NCBI GenBank assembly: GCA_934525065.1
Contig: CAKSYX010000002.1
Location: 1 to 64,000 of the forward strand
DNA: 64,000 nt
Direction: 5' to 3'
Origin: an uncultured Eubacteriales bacterium
GTDB taxonomy: Bacteria; Bacillota; Clostridia; Oscillospirales; Acutalibacteraceae
Under the pieces are notes generated by a model, which was not told the DNA's origin, did no database searches, and worked only from the letters and a program-made list of their open reading frames with translations. Positions within the stretch are counted from its first letter, which is position 1; the number at the start of each line of letters is the position of its first letter. A program made the translations under genes and the position numbers. This document shows, piece by piece, positions 6,962-15,322 of this stretch.

Positions 6962-8749
6962 TTATTTAAGCTTGATCTGGAAGGGGAGCGAGATTGAATC
7001 GTCCGTGACAATTGCGCCCTCTTCAAAGCAGATGTAATAGTTCATTCCGCTTTCATAGTACATTTCGCGGTCGATGTCAACAATGCAGGAAAGTCCGGAA
7101 TCCGGATCCTCCTCGTCAAAGCTGCACTTGAAGTCAAAGTCCTCGCGCGAGATGACGGTGCCGTTTGAAGCGGTCTGAATGAGGTAAGCCTTTCCGGCTC
7201 TCTTCGGCGAATCACCGAGATTGTCGCCGATGTTCACGATGACCTTTGAAAACTGATCTTCGTTGATTTCATACTCTGCTTTGGCCTGCTCAACTCTGGT
7301 GTAGACCCTGCCCTTGGTGTCAGTGTCTCCCTCCTGGTGGCCGGAGGGGAAGAAGTCTGTTGAAGGCTCGGTCGGCTTTGTTGTCGGCTGAGTGGTTGTT
7401 TCGGTTGTTGTCTCGGTGGTTGTTTCGGTCGTGGTTTCCGTTGTTGTCTCGGTGGTTGTTTTGGTCGTGGTTTTCGTTGTGGTTTCCGGCTCTGTTGTTG
7501 CCGGAGCCTGAGTTGTTGTTACGGCCGGAGCGGTTGTGGTTTCCGTCTGTGAGGGCTGAGAAGTTCCGTTCATCATTTTATAGACGAAGATTGCGCCGAT
7601 TATGACCGCAACGGCAAGAATGACGATGAGGATAATGATTTTCCTGTTGGCCGCTTTGCGCTGTGTCTCATCATCCTCTTCGCTGTCTGCAAAAGCTTCG
7701 TTGAATTCTGCTTTTGCGCCGTTTGTGTTTTCCGGTGATGACGGCTTTTGGGCGTAGGAGCTGAAATATACGTCTCCCTCGTCTGCAATTCTGAAGTTTT
7801 TGACCGTCTGCATTTTCGGAGTCTGGTCTTTGTTATAGGCCGGACTGTTGAACCATGAAACATAGCTGTCAAGAGCCGTTTTGAGCGCGGCAGGCTCTTG
7901 ATATCTGTCCTGCGCTCTGAAGGCAGTGGCTTTGAAAATTATCCTTGAAAGTGATGCATCGGCGGCAGCGGGCTTTGGAAAGTTTTCGCCCCGCAGGCGT
8001 TTTTCAAAGGCAGCTTCCCTGTCTGAAAGGGAGATCGGAGAGGGAAAGGCCGGCAAAAACGGAGTTCTGTTGTTGTTGAGCAGCTTATACATTATGAGCC
8101 CGACGGAGTAAAGGTCGCTGCTTTCGGTTGCGGCTGTACCGTTTATGACCTCGGGTGCAAAATATGCGGCGTCGGTATATTTTCCGCTTTCGATTTTCTC
8201 CGCAGTATAAATTCCGAAATCTCCGAGCTTATAGTTCCCGGTGCCGTCAACATAGACGTTTTCCGGGTTGATATCGCGGTGCATGACACCGGCACTCCTG
8301 AAGCTTTGCAGGGCGCAGCAGAGGTCGGAGCCGAGCTTTGCAACCTCGCCGCAGGTGCACTTATCCTTTGTAAGGTAGGCCGAAAGAGGAGTGAGCAGCT
8401 CCATGAGAATGATGACGCTGACCGAGCCCTCCTCACGGACTACTTCATAGTTGTCAAACCTGACGATATTTTTGTTTGCGCGAAGGAACATCATCTTGTC
8501 CATATTCGCGCGGACAACGCTTTCGAGGTGGTCAAGGTAGTCGGCAACAGAGGAATACTTTCCGCTGTTGAGCGCGTTTGAAAACTCGGCATCGCTTTTT
8601 GGAAAGCGGATAACTTTTAAAGCGAGCGCATCGTCTCCGGATTTTTTCGTCACGCGGTAAACGACAGAGCTTTTTCCGCGTGCAACAATATTATCGGTGT
8701 ACCATTCACCGAAGAGAGGCTCTTTCTTTTTGAGAGAATCAAGATCCAT
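6962..8749 (-). CDS. Membrane-anchored eukaryotic-type Ser/Thr protein kinase
   Basis: Predicted one-pass membrane kinase of 595 residues. The cytoplasmic kinase domain (about residues 15-290) has a shortened glycine loop (VARGKSSVVYRV), the ATP lysine in LALKVIRF, the catalytic loop VMHRDINPENVYV, the DFG motif (KLGDFGIYTAEK) and APE (YFAPEVING), so it looks active. One transmembrane helix follows (about 370-392, IIILIVILAVAVIIGAIFVY), then a 50-residue Thr-rich linker built of TTTE/TTTK units and an extracellular domain of about 110 residues that I do not recognise. No PASTA repeats are seen, unlike PrkC/PknB. The ATG at 8749 has GGAG 8 bases upstream; the GTG at 8758 overlaps that site. 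No phosphatase partner is adjacent. Confidence 0.9.
   Translation of the reverse strand: MDLDSLKKKEPLFGEWYTDNIVARGKSSVVYRVTKKSGDDALALKVIRFPKSDAEFSNALNSGKYSSVADYLDHLESVVRANMDKMMFLRANKNIVRFDNYEVVREEGSVSVIILMELLTPLSAYLTKDKCTCGEVAKLGSDLCCALQSFRSAGVMHRDINPENVYVDGTGNYKLGDFGIYTAEKIESGKYTDAAYFAPEVINGTAATESSDLYSVGLIMYKLLNNNRTPFLPAFPSPISLSDREAAFEKRLRGENFPKPAAADASLSRIIFKATAFRAQDRYQEPAALKTALDSYVSWFNSPAYNKDQTPKMQTVKNFRIADEGDVYFSSYAQKPSSPENTNGAKAEFNEAFADSEEDDETQRKAANRKIIILIVILAVAVIIGAIFVYKMMNGTSQPSQTETTTAPAVTTTQAPATTEPETTTKTTTKTTTETTTETTTETTTETTTETTTQPTTKPTEPSTDFFPSGHQEGDTDTKGRVYTRVEQAKAEYEINEDQFSKVIVNIGDNLGDSPKRAGKAYLIQTASNGTVISREDFDFKCSFDEEDPDSGLSCIVDIDREMYYESGMNYYICFEEGAIVTDDSISLPFQIKLK
7376..7545 (-). 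repeat. Low-complexity Thr-codon repeat inside the kinase gene
   Basis: Near-tandem 12-base units encoding (T-T-T-E/K)n linker residues; such tracts are prone to slippage and length variation. In frame with the kinase gene. Confidence 0.75.
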
Positions 8750-8784
8750 TGTCTTCACTCCGTTTCGGATGTATATTCTTCACA

Positions 8785-8814
8785 ATAATAGCATATTCAC
8801 GCCGCAAAAGTCAA
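8785..8814 (-). promoter_or_regulatory. SigA-type promoter of the Ser/Thr kinase gene
   Basis: Minus strand TTGACT, 18-base spacer, TATTAT, about 36 bases before the ATG at 8749. Confidence 0.7.
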
Positions 8815-8846
8815 CTGCGCGAGAGCGAGAAAACCTTTTCTCATAC

Positions 8847-8875
8847 TTGATTTATTCGGCTCTATCGTCTATAAT
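8847..8875 (+). promoter_or_regulatory. SigA-type promoter of the EIIC-like gene
   Basis: TTGATT, 17-base spacer, perfect TATAAT, about 75 bases before the ATG at 8951. It is divergent from the kinase promoter. Confidence 0.75.
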
Positions 8876-8950
8876 TAGATGACTGTTGCCGTGCGGAGAA
8901 GCTTGACCTTCGGCTTTTTTAATCGCGGCGTTGAACGGAGTGAATAAAAA

Positions 8951-9964
8951 ATGAAAATCGTAAAAAAATATTTCAAGCGGTATTTTGTTGACGGAATGAG
9001 CGCAATGGCACTCGGCCTTTTTTCCTCGCTTATTGTTGGGCTGATAATCAGTCAGCTTTCAAAAATTCCTCACCTTGAGTTCTTTTCAAACTTTACCGAG
9101 GTTCTTTCGGCGTCGTCTCCGGTGGTCGGCGGCGCGATCGGTGCGGCGGTGGCCTATGGGCTTAAATCAAAGCCGCTGGTCATTTTCTCCTGCATTGCCG
9201 TCGGCGCATACGGCTACAGTGTGGGCGGCCCGGTCGGTGCCTTTGCGGCAGCAACCGTTGCAAACGAAATAGGCTCGCTCGTCGCCGGAAAAACAAAGCT
9301 TGATATTGTTCTCACGCCTATTGTCACCATCGTCAGCGGCGGCCTTGTCGGAATGTTTGTCGGCCCATATCTTTCTCAGTTCATGAACTGGCTCGGTTCG
9401 GTAATCAACGCCGCAACCCGGCTGCACCCGTTCCCGATGGGCATTGCGGTTGCGACACTTGTCGGCCTTGCGCTGACCGCTCCGATCAGCTCGGCTGCGC
9501 TTTGCATCATGCTCGGAATTGACGGAGTTGCCGCAGGGGCGGCCGCGGTCGGCTGTGCAGCTCAGATGATAGGCTTTGCCGTAACCAGCTATAAGGCTAA
9601 CGGCGTAGGCGGACTGATTTCTCAGGGTGTCGGAACCAGTATGCTCCAGTTCGGAAACATTATGAAGCGTCCGCAGATTCTCCTTGCACCCACACTTGCC
9701 GGAGCTATCCTCGGCCCGATTTCAACCTGCGTTTTCAAAATGACAAATACCGCCACCGGTGCCGGAATGGGCACGAGCGGCCTTGTCGGCCAGTTCGGCG
9801 CATACAGCGCAATGAGCGAAAGCTTCGGTGCGCAAAAAACGATTCTGCTCATTTTGCTCATGCACGTTGCAGCTCCTGCGATTCTCTCACTGCTTTTCCA
9901 TCTGCTGTTCAAAAAAATCGGCCTTGTGAAGGACGAATATCTTAAGCTTGAAGAAATAAAGTGA
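8951..9964 (+). CDS. PTS EIIC-type membrane protein
   Basis: Polytopic membrane protein of 337 residues (about eight to ten hydrophobic segments, many Gly/Ala), resembling the stand-alone PTS_EIIC_2 family of putative sugar or polyol permeases of Firmicutes. Characteristic glycine-rich loops are seen (SSPVVGGAIGAAVAYG, GLVGMFVGPYLSQFMNW, HPFPMGIAVATLVG, TGAGMGTSGLVGQFGA). No EIIA or EIIB domains are fused or adjacent, so transport by the PTS mechanism is unproven. GGAG lies 10 bases before the ATG. The next gene, a HAD phosphatase, follows after 18 bases and ends at a terminator, suggesting a two-gene transcript. Confidence 0.8.
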   Translation: MKIVKKYFKRYFVDGMSAMALGLFSSLIVGLIISQLSKIPHLEFFSNFTEVLSASSPVVGGAIGAAVAYGLKSKPLVIFSCIAVGAYGYSVGGPVGAFAAATVANEIGSLVAGKTKLDIVLTPIVTIVSGGLVGMFVGPYLSQFMNWLGSVINAATRLHPFPMGIAVATLVGLALTAPISSAALCIMLGIDGVAAGAAAVGCAAQMIGFAVTSYKANGVGGLISQGVGTSMLQFGNIMKRPQILLAPTLAGAILGPISTCVFKMTNTATGAGMGTSGLVGQFGAYSAMSESFGAQKTILLILLMHVAAPAILSLLFHLLFKKIGLVKDEYLKLEEIK

Positions 9965-9982
9965 TTTGTTGAGGTATAGAAA

Positions 9983-10552
9983 ATGAACGTATTTGATTTT
10001 GACGGAACGATATATGACGGTGAAAGCTCGGTTGAGTTCATTCTTGAATATCTGCGCGAGGACATCAAAATTCTGAAGTTTATTCCGCCGATGATACGCA
10101 TCATGCTCAAATATAAGAAGGGGCTTATATCTTTTGATGACTTTGTCGGAAAATACGCGGCCGACATCACAAAGTTCTTCAGCGAGAACAACGTTGACCT
10201 GATGCCGCTCGTCAAGGATTTCTGGGACAGACACGAAAAACAGATCAAGCCCTTTTACAGCCAGGTCAAACGTGAGGACGATGTGATAATAACCGCTTCG
10301 CCGGAGTTTATGATGCGCGACATCTGCGACCGGATCGGAGTGAAGCACCTCATTGCAACTGACTTTGACATCAAGACCGGCGAAATTAAAAAAGCCTGCT
10401 TCCGCGAAGGAAAGATTCCCTGCTTCCGCGAGGTCTTTCCCGAGGGAGTCATTGATGATTTTTACACAGATTCTGTCAACGATGAATTTCTCTTTCCGTT
10501 TGCAAAGCGCGTTTTCATGGTGAAGAAGCACCGCATTGAGCAGATCAAATAA
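9983..10552 (+). CDS. HAD-IB family phosphatase (SerB-like)
   Basis: Small cytoplasmic HAD hydrolase, 189 residues. Motif I is at the extreme N-terminus (FDFDGTIYDG, nucleophile Asp5 and Asp7), motif II is in IITASPEFM (about residue 103), and the acidic motif IV is YTDSVNDEFLF. The helical cap between motifs I and II (about residues 15-80) fits subclass IB, which includes phosphoserine phosphatase, but the substrate is unknown. GAGG precedes the ATG. It follows the EIIC-like gene by 18 bases, so it might act on a phosphorylated product of that transporter; this is inference. A strong terminator follows. Confidence 0.85.
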   Translation: MNVFDFDGTIYDGESSVEFILEYLREDIKILKFIPPMIRIMLKYKKGLISFDDFVGKYAADITKFFSENNVDLMPLVKDFWDRHEKQIKPFYSQVKREDDVIITASPEFMMRDICDRIGVKHLIATDFDIKTGEIKKACFREGKIPCFREVFPEGVIDDFYTDSVNDEFLFPFAKRVFMVKKHRIEQIK

Positions 10553-10585
10553 ACCGCAAAATCACATATATAATAGTATACGCGG

Positions 10586-10622
10586 CCGCCGTGAGGGAGC
10601 TTTTCCCACACGGCGGTTTTTG
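10586..10622 (+). terminator. Intrinsic terminator after the HAD phosphatase gene
   Basis: CCGCCGTG...CACGGCGG stem extended inward by GGGA/TCCC, followed by TTTTT. Confidence 0.88.
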
Positions 10623-11333
10623 CCTTTGGTTGCAAAGATTTGGATTCGTGCATATATATAATAGTATAGGGCGTTTTTTCGCCCGGTTTTACGACCGGAA
10701 AAGCTTTGCAGTTGTTAAGGCTTGAATGACACAAAAAAAGCTAAAGTTTTGAAAAATAACAGTCAAAACCTGTCTCAAACGAAACAGTTTTGACCGAAAA
10801 ACGGCTTAAAACCAACTTAATGGAAAAATACATTAAAAATGGTGCGTTTTTAGAAAAACAATCCTCAGATATTACCGCTTTTTTATTTCTTATATATCTT
10901 TAAAATACAGATTTAATATTCTTATTCAAAACAATAATCATTTTTTTCAGGCTTTCAAAAAAATTTTTCAAAAAATTTTTCCCAAGTGTCGAAAAACAGC
11001 GATTTTCGGCGGCCTGAATAAAGGTGTTTTTTTGAGCCTATATATTACATTATATAGCAGCCGCTTTTCAAGACGGATTTTTTCGGTCAAATCAGCTTTC
11101 CCACCGAGGGTCGAAAAAGGGCGTTTATTTGCCCGAAAAACGTCATTATTTCCCATTCGGGTCGGGTCCAAGCTTGACAAAAGTTTGTTCGGTTGCTATA
11201 ATACGGGCTGCGTTGTTTCGGGTCAGGCCGGAACGCGTTGTTCAAAGGATGTTTAATGCTCTTTCCTGCACTTTTTGCGCCGCGTTTGCGGTTTGCGAAA
11301 AAGCAGAGAAAAATCTATTAGTGAGGTGATTTG
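10623..11333. other. AT-rich non-coding stretch with small dyads
   Basis: About 0.7 kb with no convincing gene. Contents: two close copies of CATATATAATAGTATA (10565-10580, before the terminator, and about 10650-10667, the second with an extra TA), a GGGCG-T6-CGCCC hairpin (about 10668-10683), a dyad TCAAAACCTGT / ACAGTTTTGA (10763-10773 and 10784-10793), long A/T tracts (10860-10985), another palindromic AT block near 11039-11060, and a consensus promoter near the right end. It could hold regulatory sites or a small RNA; nothing is conclusive. Confidence 0.5.
11174..11202 (+). promoter_or_regulatory. Consensus SigA promoter of the lysozyme/FN3 gene
   Basis: Perfect TTGACA, 17-base spacer and perfect TATAAT. 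It leaves a leader of about 125 bases before the ATG at 11334. Confidence 0.85.
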
Positions 11334-12872
11334 ATGAAAAGAACACTACGGTGGTTTTTTTCAGTTGTAATTATGCTTGCTGTCGCTGTCCCTGCGTTTT
11401 CGGCTCAAGGCGTTTCATCCAAAAGCAACAAGTCAACGGTTTTTTCCTACCTGACTGAGGAAATCGGCTTTAACACTGCCGCGGCCTGCGGTATTATGGC
11501 CAACATGGAGCATGAGTCCGGCTTCAACCCGTCGAGGGTCATGTATGACTCAAACGGACTTCTCAGCGGCGGACTTTGCATGTGGAACGGCGGCAGGTTC
11601 AGCAGCCTGCAAAGGTTCTGCAATAACAACGGCTATAACTATCTGAGCATTCCCGGTCAGCTCAGATATCTTGAGCATGAGCTGAAAAGCGGATACTTCA
11701 AGCATATTTACAACTATCTCAAAAAGGTTCCGAACACTTCTTCGGGCGCGTATGATGCCGCGTATTACTGGTGCTACTATTTTGAAATTCCGGCCAACCG
11801 TTCATACCACGCGAACAAGCGCGGTTCGGTGGCTTCGGGCAGCTATTGGAATAAATACTCCGGAATGAATGCGACACCTAAGACCCCGTCGCTCAACAGC
11901 TCCTCTGCCGGAAAAACGCTCGACGCATATTCCTCGGTGAATCTCACATGGAGCAGCGGCGGCTCGGGCGCAACAAAGTATATCGTTTCGGTTGCACCGC
12001 TCAAAAACGGAAAGTATGACTTTTCTTCGGCAAAGACCTATACCGTGAACGGAAGATCGCTCACGCTCAAGCTTTCAAAGCTTGACCTTGGAAGGTACGC
12101 CGCGCGGGTGCAGGCTGTGAACGGCCTCACCGGCAAAAAGAGCGCGCAAAGCAACACCGTGAAGTTCAAGGTCGCCTGCCTGAAGCATGACAACAGGCTC
12201 GTTTCCTCTTCGGAGCCGACCTTTGAAAAAGGCGGCAGCTATTCCTACGTCTGCAAAAAATGCGACGCAAAGACAAGCAAAAAGGTTTCAAAGCTGAACG
12301 TTTCGTCCTTTTCAAAAAAGAGCGTTTCCGGTTTTGAGAGCGCAAAGTCAACCGTTTCTTCAATAAAGCTCAAATGGAACGCTTTTTCCGGAGCAGCGGG
12401 CTACGAGGTTTTTTCGGTGAGCGGCTCAAAAACAAAAAGAATTGCCGCGCTTTCAAAGAACAGAACGAGCTATACGGTGAAAAAGCTTTCACCCTCAAAA
12501 AAATATACCTTTGCAGTCAGAGCGATTGCAAAGGCAGACGGAAAAACCATTTATTCAAAGCTTTCAAAGCTCACCGCTTCAACCGCTCCGCTTGAGGTGA
12601 ACGTCACCGGCGTTGCACGTCCGGGATACGGAAAAGTCAAGCTCAGCTGGGATAAGGTGAAGGGTGCAGACGGATACACGGTCTATATCTCGGAAAAAAG
12701 CAAGAGCGGCTACAAGCCGGTCAGGAGCGTTTCCGCAAAAGACGGTTCTTACACGGTAAGTTCGCTTAAGAGCGGAAAATGCTATTACTTCACCGTGAAG
12801 GCATACACAAAGACCTCTTCGGGCAAGAGCTACGGCTCACCGTCATCGGTCAAGTTTGCATACGCACTTTAA
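11334..12872 (+). CDS. Secreted phage-tail-lysozyme-domain protein with FN3 repeats
   Basis: Predicted exported cell-wall hydrolase or surface protein of 512 residues. A signal peptide (residues 1-25, RTLRWFFSVVIMLAVAVPAFSA) is followed by a domain like the phage tail lysozyme family (about 33-165: AAACGIMANMEHESGFNPS, with the likely catalytic Glu in MEHESGF, and GLCMWNGGR). Then come an FN3-like domain (about 195-275), a short Cys-pair module (CLKHDNR...YVCKKCD, about 280-315) like the zinc-ribbon modules of clostridial surface proteins, and two more FN3-like repeats (about 325-410 and 415-510). GAGGTGAT lies just before the ATG at 11334. Strong own promoter and terminator, so it is monocistronic. 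Confidence 0.85.
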   Translation: MKRTLRWFFSVVIMLAVAVPAFSAQGVSSKSNKSTVFSYLTEEIGFNTAAACGIMANMEHESGFNPSRVMYDSNGLLSGGLCMWNGGRFSSLQRFCNNNGYNYLSIPGQLRYLEHELKSGYFKHIYNYLKKVPNTSSGAYDAAYYWCYYFEIPANRSYHANKRGSVASGSYWNKYSGMNATPKTPSLNSSSAGKTLDAYSSVNLTWSSGGSGATKYIVSVAPLKNGKYDFSSAKTYTVNGRSLTLKLSKLDLGRYAARVQAVNGLTGKKSAQSNTVKFKVACLKHDNRLVSSSEPTFEKGGSYSYVCKKCDAKTSKKVSKLNVSSFSKKSVSGFESAKSTVSSIKLKWNAFSGAAGYEVFSVSGSKTKRIAALSKNRTSYTVKKLSPSKKYTFAVRAIAKADGKTIYSKLSKLTASTAPLEVNVTGVARPGYGKVKLSWDKVKGADGYTVYISEKSKSGYKPVRSVSAKDGSYTVSSLKSGKCYYFTVKAYTKTSSGKSYGSPSSVKFAYAL

Positions 12873-12880
12873 TATTTTTG

Positions 12881-12912
12881 CGCACACCTGCCAAAACGGG
12901 TGTGCGTTTTTT
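12881..12912 (+). terminator. Intrinsic terminator of the lysozyme/FN3 gene
   Basis: CGCACACC / GGTGTGCG stem followed by TTTTTT. Confidence 0.88.
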
Positions 12913-13451
12913 CATAAGTTGAAGTCAGACCACGGCTCATTGATTGCTTTCCACGGCTTACTTTCGCCGTCTCTTGCAAGGACTATCGCCGCGTTTTTAT
13001 ATGTGCCGACGTCGAATACTCCAAGCTCCCAATACACCGTGTAGTCGCACATGACGGCGATGATGTTGCTTTGGGCGTATTCTTTGTTCGGACGGTATGT
13101 TTCAAGGAAGGCGGCAGACTTTTCGTCGGAGTATGAAAAGCTCAGGGGCTTGATGTAATTCTTCTGGTTTTTGAAGCACTTTTTTGCGCCGGTGATTGCC
13201 GCTTGAATTTCTTCTTTTTCGTAAGGACTGTTTTCTACCTGCTCGATCGAAGGGCTCATTCTGTCGATATCCGCATCGCGAAAAGAGAGGATTCCGCATT
13301 CGCCGCCCTGTTCAACGGACAGCCTGTTGCCGAAAATCTTCGGCGCGGCAAGCTGAAAAAAGCCGAAAACCAAGACGGCCGCAAGCAAAACCGCAACGGT
13401 GATTATGATTTTCGCTGACCTTTTCTTTGTCTTTTTTGTTTCGGTGCTCAT
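12912..13451 (-). CDS. Hypothetical membrane-anchored protein
   Basis: I do not recognise this 179-residue protein. A Lys-rich N-terminus (MSTETKKTKKRSAK) precedes one transmembrane helix (about residues 14-36, IIITVAVLLAAVLVFGFFQL), giving a predicted N-in anchor with an extracytoplasmic domain of about 140 residues that has a single internal Cys region and ends in WKAINEPWSDFNL. The C-terminal part (SNIIAVMCDYTVYWELG, KNAAIVLARDG) looks like a small beta-rich fold. AAGGGA precedes the ATG. It is convergent with the lysozyme gene and divergent from the flavoprotein gene. Confidence 0.8.
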   Translation of the reverse strand: MSTETKKTKKRSAKIIITVAVLLAAVLVFGFFQLAAPKIFGNRLSVEQGGECGILSFRDADIDRMSPSIEQVENSPYEKEEIQAAITGAKKCFKNQKNYIKPLSFSYSDEKSAAFLETYRPNKEYAQSNIIAVMCDYTVYWELGVFDVGTYKNAAIVLARDGESKPWKAINEPWSDFNL

Positions 13452-13540
13452 GCTTTCACGTCCCTTCGTGAGTATTATATGCCATTTTAAAAGCCAAAGT
13501 CTTTAAGATTATCTTACGATTTCATTACAATGAAATTTTC

Positions 13541-13569
13541 TTGATTTTTTTAATTCCATGTGCTACAAT
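13541..13569 (+). promoter_or_regulatory. SigA-type promoter of the flavoprotein gene
   Basis: TTGATT, 17-base spacer, TACAAT, about 50 bases before the ATG at 13619. Confidence 0.7.
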
Positions 13570-13618
13570 GTCCGCGGAGAAAAGAGACATATGTATTTTT
13601 TTAACGGAGATGACAACA

Positions 13619-15043
13619 ATGGAAAAATATGACGTTCTGATTGTCGGTGCGGCAACGACCGGAAGCTGGTTTGCGCGCGAAATGGCGAAGCGCGGCTTCA
13701 AAGTGCTCGTCATTGAAAAGCAGGAGAGAGAAAACGTTTCAAGGAACTATGACATCTTCCATATGCAAAAGAAGGAGATGGAAAAGTTCGGCTATCCGAT
13801 TCCGGAAAGGACGGACGATGATTACGCCTTTGAGTTTGACGGCGGCTCATATTACTCCGCCTACGGAAATTATCCCAAACGCGCCCACAACGAGGTTGTC
13901 GGTATGCACAAGCACCGCTACATCCTGCGTCTCAACGACGATGCGGTGAAGGCCGGAGCAAAGATAATCTACGGCGCGGCGTTCGACGGCTTCCTTTTTG
14001 ACGAAAAGGGCAGGATAAGCGGCGCAAAATATAAGACCGCAGAAGGGGAGGAAGAAGCCCTCGCTTCAATCGTTGCGGACTGCTCCGGGATCCCCTCCGT
14101 TGCAAGAACGGCTTTGCCGGACGGAATCAACGCAGAAAACTTTGTGATTTCTCCGCGCGATTTGTTTTATGTAATTCTTCGCTACATCCGTTACCCGGAC
14201 GGACATGAAAAAGTTATACATACCGATTCATACCTGCAATACAAGGTCTGGACTGCACCGCAGGCGGACGAAAAGGGCGCGATTCTCGGCGTCGGCGCGA
14301 ACCTCGGCTTTGACTACGCCGAAGAGATGTTCCGCGAATTCCGCAAGAACGTTCCCTGGTGCAGCTATGATGTTCAGAAAATTGAATACGGAAAGACCCC
14401 CTACCGCAGGCCGCCTTATTCCTTTGTTGCCGACGGCTTTATCGCAATGGGCGACGCGGCGTGCCTGACCAAGCCGAACAACGGCGAGGGCTGCACTTCG
14501 TCTCTCTATCAGGCCGAGATTGCGGTTGACGTAATTTCAAAGGCACTCAATGAGGGTGGCTACCTCACCGAAGAGCGGCTTTGGAGCATCAACAAACGCT
14601 ACATTGAGGTTCAGGGCAAGGCCTTTGCCGGAACAATGGCGCTGCTCACCGGCGCGGCGTACCTCAACTGTGAGGAAAACGAATACTTTTTCAAAAACGA
14701 CATCATTTTCAGCAAGAGCATCATGGCGGGCTTCGGCAAGGGAATCTCGATTCCACCGGCTGAGATTGAAAGAACCCTGCGTCTCATCACCGCAGGCGTT
14801 GCAACCGGAAAAATCCGCGTTGAGCTTATCAGGCACGTTATGAAGGCCTTCAAAAACAGCACGGAGATCAAAGCACTCTATTCCGAGTTTCCGGAAACGC
14901 CGGAGGGCTTCGATGTCTGGCGCGGAAGAGCCAACGAACTTTGGGAAAAGATCGGTTCAATGGCGGACAATTGCGACGAAACGCTCATTGACCGCATGGA
15001 AAGGCGCAAGGCCGGAAAAATCACTTCCGTTGCGGCAGACTGA
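13619..15043 (+). CDS. FAD-dependent oxidoreductase (geranylgeranyl-reductase-like)
   Basis: Flavoprotein of 474 residues with an N-terminal dinucleotide-binding fold (DVLIVGAATTGSWFAREMAK then VLVIEKQ, residues 4-35) and the later FAD motif FIAMGDAACLTKPNNGEG (about residue 280), the signature of the geranylgeranyl reductase/FixC-like group of the PHBH-type monooxygenase superfamily. Members reduce isoprenoid double bonds or hydroxylate or dehydrogenate small molecules; the substrate here is unknown. Two ATGs are close together; ATG 13619 has ACGGAG 8 bases upstream, whereas the ATG at 13610 abuts that site. Single-gene unit with promoter at 13541 and terminator at 15121. Confidence 0.85.
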   Translation: MEKYDVLIVGAATTGSWFAREMAKRGFKVLVIEKQERENVSRNYDIFHMQKKEMEKFGYPIPERTDDDYAFEFDGGSYYSAYGNYPKRAHNEVVGMHKHRYILRLNDDAVKAGAKIIYGAAFDGFLFDEKGRISGAKYKTAEGEEEALASIVADCSGIPSVARTALPDGINAENFVISPRDLFYVILRYIRYPDGHEKVIHTDSYLQYKVWTAPQADEKGAILGVGANLGFDYAEEMFREFRKNVPWCSYDVQKIEYGKTPYRRPPYSFVADGFIAMGDAACLTKPNNGEGCTSSLYQAEIAVDVISKALNEGGYLTEERLWSINKRYIEVQGKAFAGTMALLTGAAYLNCEENEYFFKNDIIFSKSIMAGFGKGISIPPAEIERTLRLITAGVATGKIRVELIRHVMKAFKNSTEIKALYSEFPETPEGFDVWRGRANELWEKIGSMADNCDETLIDRMERRKAGKITSVAAD

Positions 15044-15120
15044 GCGCAGTTTTGAGCTTTTTTGCTCGTTTTTGCTGCTTTGGCGGCAACGGCGCAAATG
15101 AACATACACCGAAAAAGTGC

Positions 15121-15146
15121 AAAAACCGCCCATTTAGGCGGTTTTT
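15121..15146. terminator. Terminator after the flavoprotein gene
   Basis: AAAAACCGCC / GGCGGTTTTT perfect 10-bp stem with a 6-base loop; T-runs on both strands. Confidence 0.85.
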
Positions 15147-15275
15147 GTTTTCTTTAATGTAGTTTGACGTCAAAAATCAAAAACGCTCTTTAAGGCGCAA
15201 TTTTGAGAAAACAACAAATTTTAACTCCGGACACCTTAAAAGAGCGAGCTTTGAAGGGAACGCAGAACAAAAAAC

Positions 15276-15297
15276 AAAGGACGCCGAAGCGTCCTTT
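15276..15297 (-). terminator. Terminator of the exported 204-residue protein gene
   Basis: On the minus strand AAAGGACGC, TTCG tetraloop, GCGTCCTTT, then GTTTTTTG. It is 25 bases after the stop codon at 15323. Confidence 0.88.
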
Positions 15298-15322
15298 GAA
15301 AGTTTTTCAATCATTCAGTCAA

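Noticed and set aside
9983..10552. PTS EIIC and HAD phosphatase as a complete sugar PTS locus
   Set aside because: No EIIA, EIIB, HPr or EI domain is nearby, so no PTS mechanism can be claimed.
10255..10734. Minus-strand frames overlapping the HAD phosphatase (e.g. 9887-10531)
   Set aside because: Antisense shadows of the HAD gene; no ribosome site and biased composition expected from the coding strand.
11209..11333. Riboswitch in the lysozyme/FN3 leader
   Set aside because: The leader has only weak pairing and no recognisable aptamer core.
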